DNA from: Rhizoclosmatium globosum
Lineage: Eukaryota > Chytridiomycota > Chytridiomycetes > Chytridiales > Chytriomycetaceae
Direction of reading: 5' to 3'
DNA length: 64,000 nt
Assembly (NCBI GenBank): GCA_002104985.1
Contig: MCGO01000031.1
Location: 403,638-467,637, forward strand
Shown: piece after piece, positions 62,800 through 64,000 of the stretch
How the letters are laid out: each line of letters opens with the position of its first letter
Position numbering within the stretch: position 1 is the stretch's first letter
Program-made: the position numbers and the translations under genes
Notes under the pieces: model-generated
What the model saw: only the letters and a program-made list of their open reading frames with translations
Databases searched by the model: none
What the model was told of the DNA's origin: nothing

Positions 62800-63795
62800 T
62801 AATATTTTCTTGTAAAGCTCAAGGCAATTAATTAAACGTTTCTTGTTGTTATAAATCATAAGCTATCACAGGATGATGTGATTGCACAAAATGCTTCAGA
62901 CACAGTTTAAATAAGTGGTTACACGAACTCAAAACCTCATAAAAACTCAGACACAAGAGGTGGCGTGATTGAATTAGAATTAATGTCAACGGAAAGGAGT
63001 GAACACTTTGCGTCTTCGTTTTTTAATCCATTTTTCATAAAAGACAATGCTGAAACTAACTTAAAATTTGAAATACGAATATACGGATGTAGTATGAAGA
63101 ATGTCTCGATTCCCTGTCTCTGAAAATAGTAAATCGACCTTTATCAGATTCGAAGTAAACGTTTTATTGACCTATGCCTTATCCTCACTCAATCCAACAA
63201 AGTCAGACCCCTAAACTTGACTCAATTCTGATAAATCTTGAATAGATGAGCAGGTTTCAGCATGTAGTATCTTCAGGCAAACGATCATTGGATTCTAGGC
63301 GGTTTCCAAAACTTCTCATATCGTTATATCGTGTTGGAGGTAAAGGAATAAGAGACATGAATGATAGGTCATGAGTCTCGAATCTTATTGCTTCATTGGT
63401 TTGTCTCAATGAGGATAGTTGATGGCTGAAACCTTCAAAAATATAAATACACTCATACCGAAAATCCGATGTTATAAACATAGCTAAATATAATTCGAAT
63501 AGTTTCTGTGCAGTTTGAGGAGAAGAAAGAACAAGACAAAGGACTTTACCATTTTCCCTCGTTTTTCAACTCCAATTTTTCTAAGAGCCCTCGTCCGCGA
63601 GCGACTCTTTTCAACCCGCACTCGCACCTTCGCTGTCCTCGCCCTTTCACCGACCTCGACACCGTCCGAGCCTTACTTCGCCAGCACTTGGTAGACAGCG
63701 GCCCCAGTTCTCGCGCAGTTCCAGCCGCACAACCACTTGGACCACGACCACTTGTCCAACTGTTTAACCAACCACAGCAACGTTTAAGTTCGACA
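62800..63795. other. Intergenic, no gene recognised
   Basis: About 1 kb, AT-rich on the left. A minus-strand frame at 63257-63481 (74 codons) has no recognisable feature. From about 63580 the sequence becomes CT/GC-rich ahead of the last gene, likely its 5' UTR. Confidence 0.45.
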
Positions 63796-64000
63796 ATGAG
63801 CCGCCGCGCGTCCGCCGTCGCGTCAAAATCGTTAAAAGAAGCGAGCGATTCCGAAGACGTCGAACGCGATGACTCTGACGAATTTGAAGATTCAAACGAC
63901 GACGACAACGAACCAATGGCGAATTTGAAGGGAAAGAAGAAGGGCGTTGTTGTTGTTGTTGTTGTTGTTGTTGTTGGTGGTGGAGCGAAGAACCAGCTGG
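63796..64000 (+). CDS. N-terminus of an acidic protein (runs off the window)
   Basis: ATG 63796 starts MSRRASAVASKSLKEASDSE, an Arg/Ser start followed by a strongly acidic stretch (Asp/Glu from about residue 18 to 37), then KGKKKG and ten Val codons from a GTT microsatellite (63949-63978), GGGAKNQL and the window end. Such ends occur in nuclear or chromatin proteins, but no domain is visible. The poly-Val run is unusual inside a coding sequence, so either the frame is not coding there or this part is an intron. Confidence 0.5.
   Translation, partial: MSRRASAVASKSLKEASDSEDVERDDSDEFEDSNDDDNEPMANLKGKKKGVVVVVVVVVVGGGAKNQL
63946..63981 (+). repeat. (GTT)n microsatellite
   Basis: About twelve uninterrupted GTT units, followed by GGTGGTGG. 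Read in the frame of the acidic protein it gives poly-Val. Confidence 0.9.

Noticed and set aside
63546..63908. 120-codon minus-strand frame near the right end
   Set aside because: It is antisense to an acidic, Ser/Arg-rich plus-strand start and its composition follows from that; no domain.

Overview
The window is nuclear DNA of a fungus. Genes carry short GT-AG introns (about 45-100 bp), and the proteins include AP-1/Yap-type bZIPs, a multicopper oxidase, a GPI-type secreted protein and F-box-like/LRR proteins. The mix of a very large bZIP expansion, plant-type LRRs, a protoglobin and a PHAF1 homologue fits an early-diverging zoosporic fungus (Chytridiomycota). That placement is inference; no rRNA or other marker gene is present. 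I saw no tRNA, rRNA or CRISPR array.

Layout. 1-292: 3' end of a multicopper oxidase. 477-28113: fifteen bZIP genes on the plus strand up to 24.8 kb, then two more, interrupted only by a HutD-like gene (16.2 kb), a minus-strand expansin-like gene (19.2-20.4 kb), two seven-helix membrane genes (20.6-22.9 kb) and a zinc-finger gene (26.4 kb). 28.3-33.6 kb: gene-poor and scrambled, with a 668-bp hAT-like element that has a perfect 8-bp target duplication, an inverted duplication of an acyltransferase/LRR segment, a 589-bp insertion inside it, and a 295-bp tandem repeat of 4.8 copies. 33.6-49.1 kb: F-box/LRR genes, four more bZIPs, a BAHD-like acyltransferase, a class C beta-lactamase-like hydrolase and a secreted binding-protein-like gene. 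49.1-64 kb: three more F-box/LRR genes, a membrane-anchored protoglobin, a PHAF1 (UPF0183) homologue, a type II membrane glycosyltransferase, three further seven-helix genes, a dual-specificity phosphatase, and the start of an acidic protein at the right edge.

The main biological content is the bZIP array: 21 AP-1/Yap/Pap1-like genes in 64 kb. Most keep the G-R-K motif and an intron inside the basic region. Eleven carry a CxxC motif followed by a second coiled coil. Eleven share a C-terminal region (two helical repeats in ten, one in 19, plus a single repeat in gene 3) that I cannot assign to a known domain. Six have replaced the invariant DNA-contacting Asn of the basic region (T, T, I, H, I, L). 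This looks like a lineage-specific regulator family with diversified DNA recognition and probably combinatorial dimerisation.

Caution. Many genes, bZIP and others, contain apparent single-base deletions in otherwise well-conserved exons, often in homopolymers. They may be consensus errors or real decay; both readings are given. Exon coordinates were worked out by eye from splice signals and paralogue comparison.
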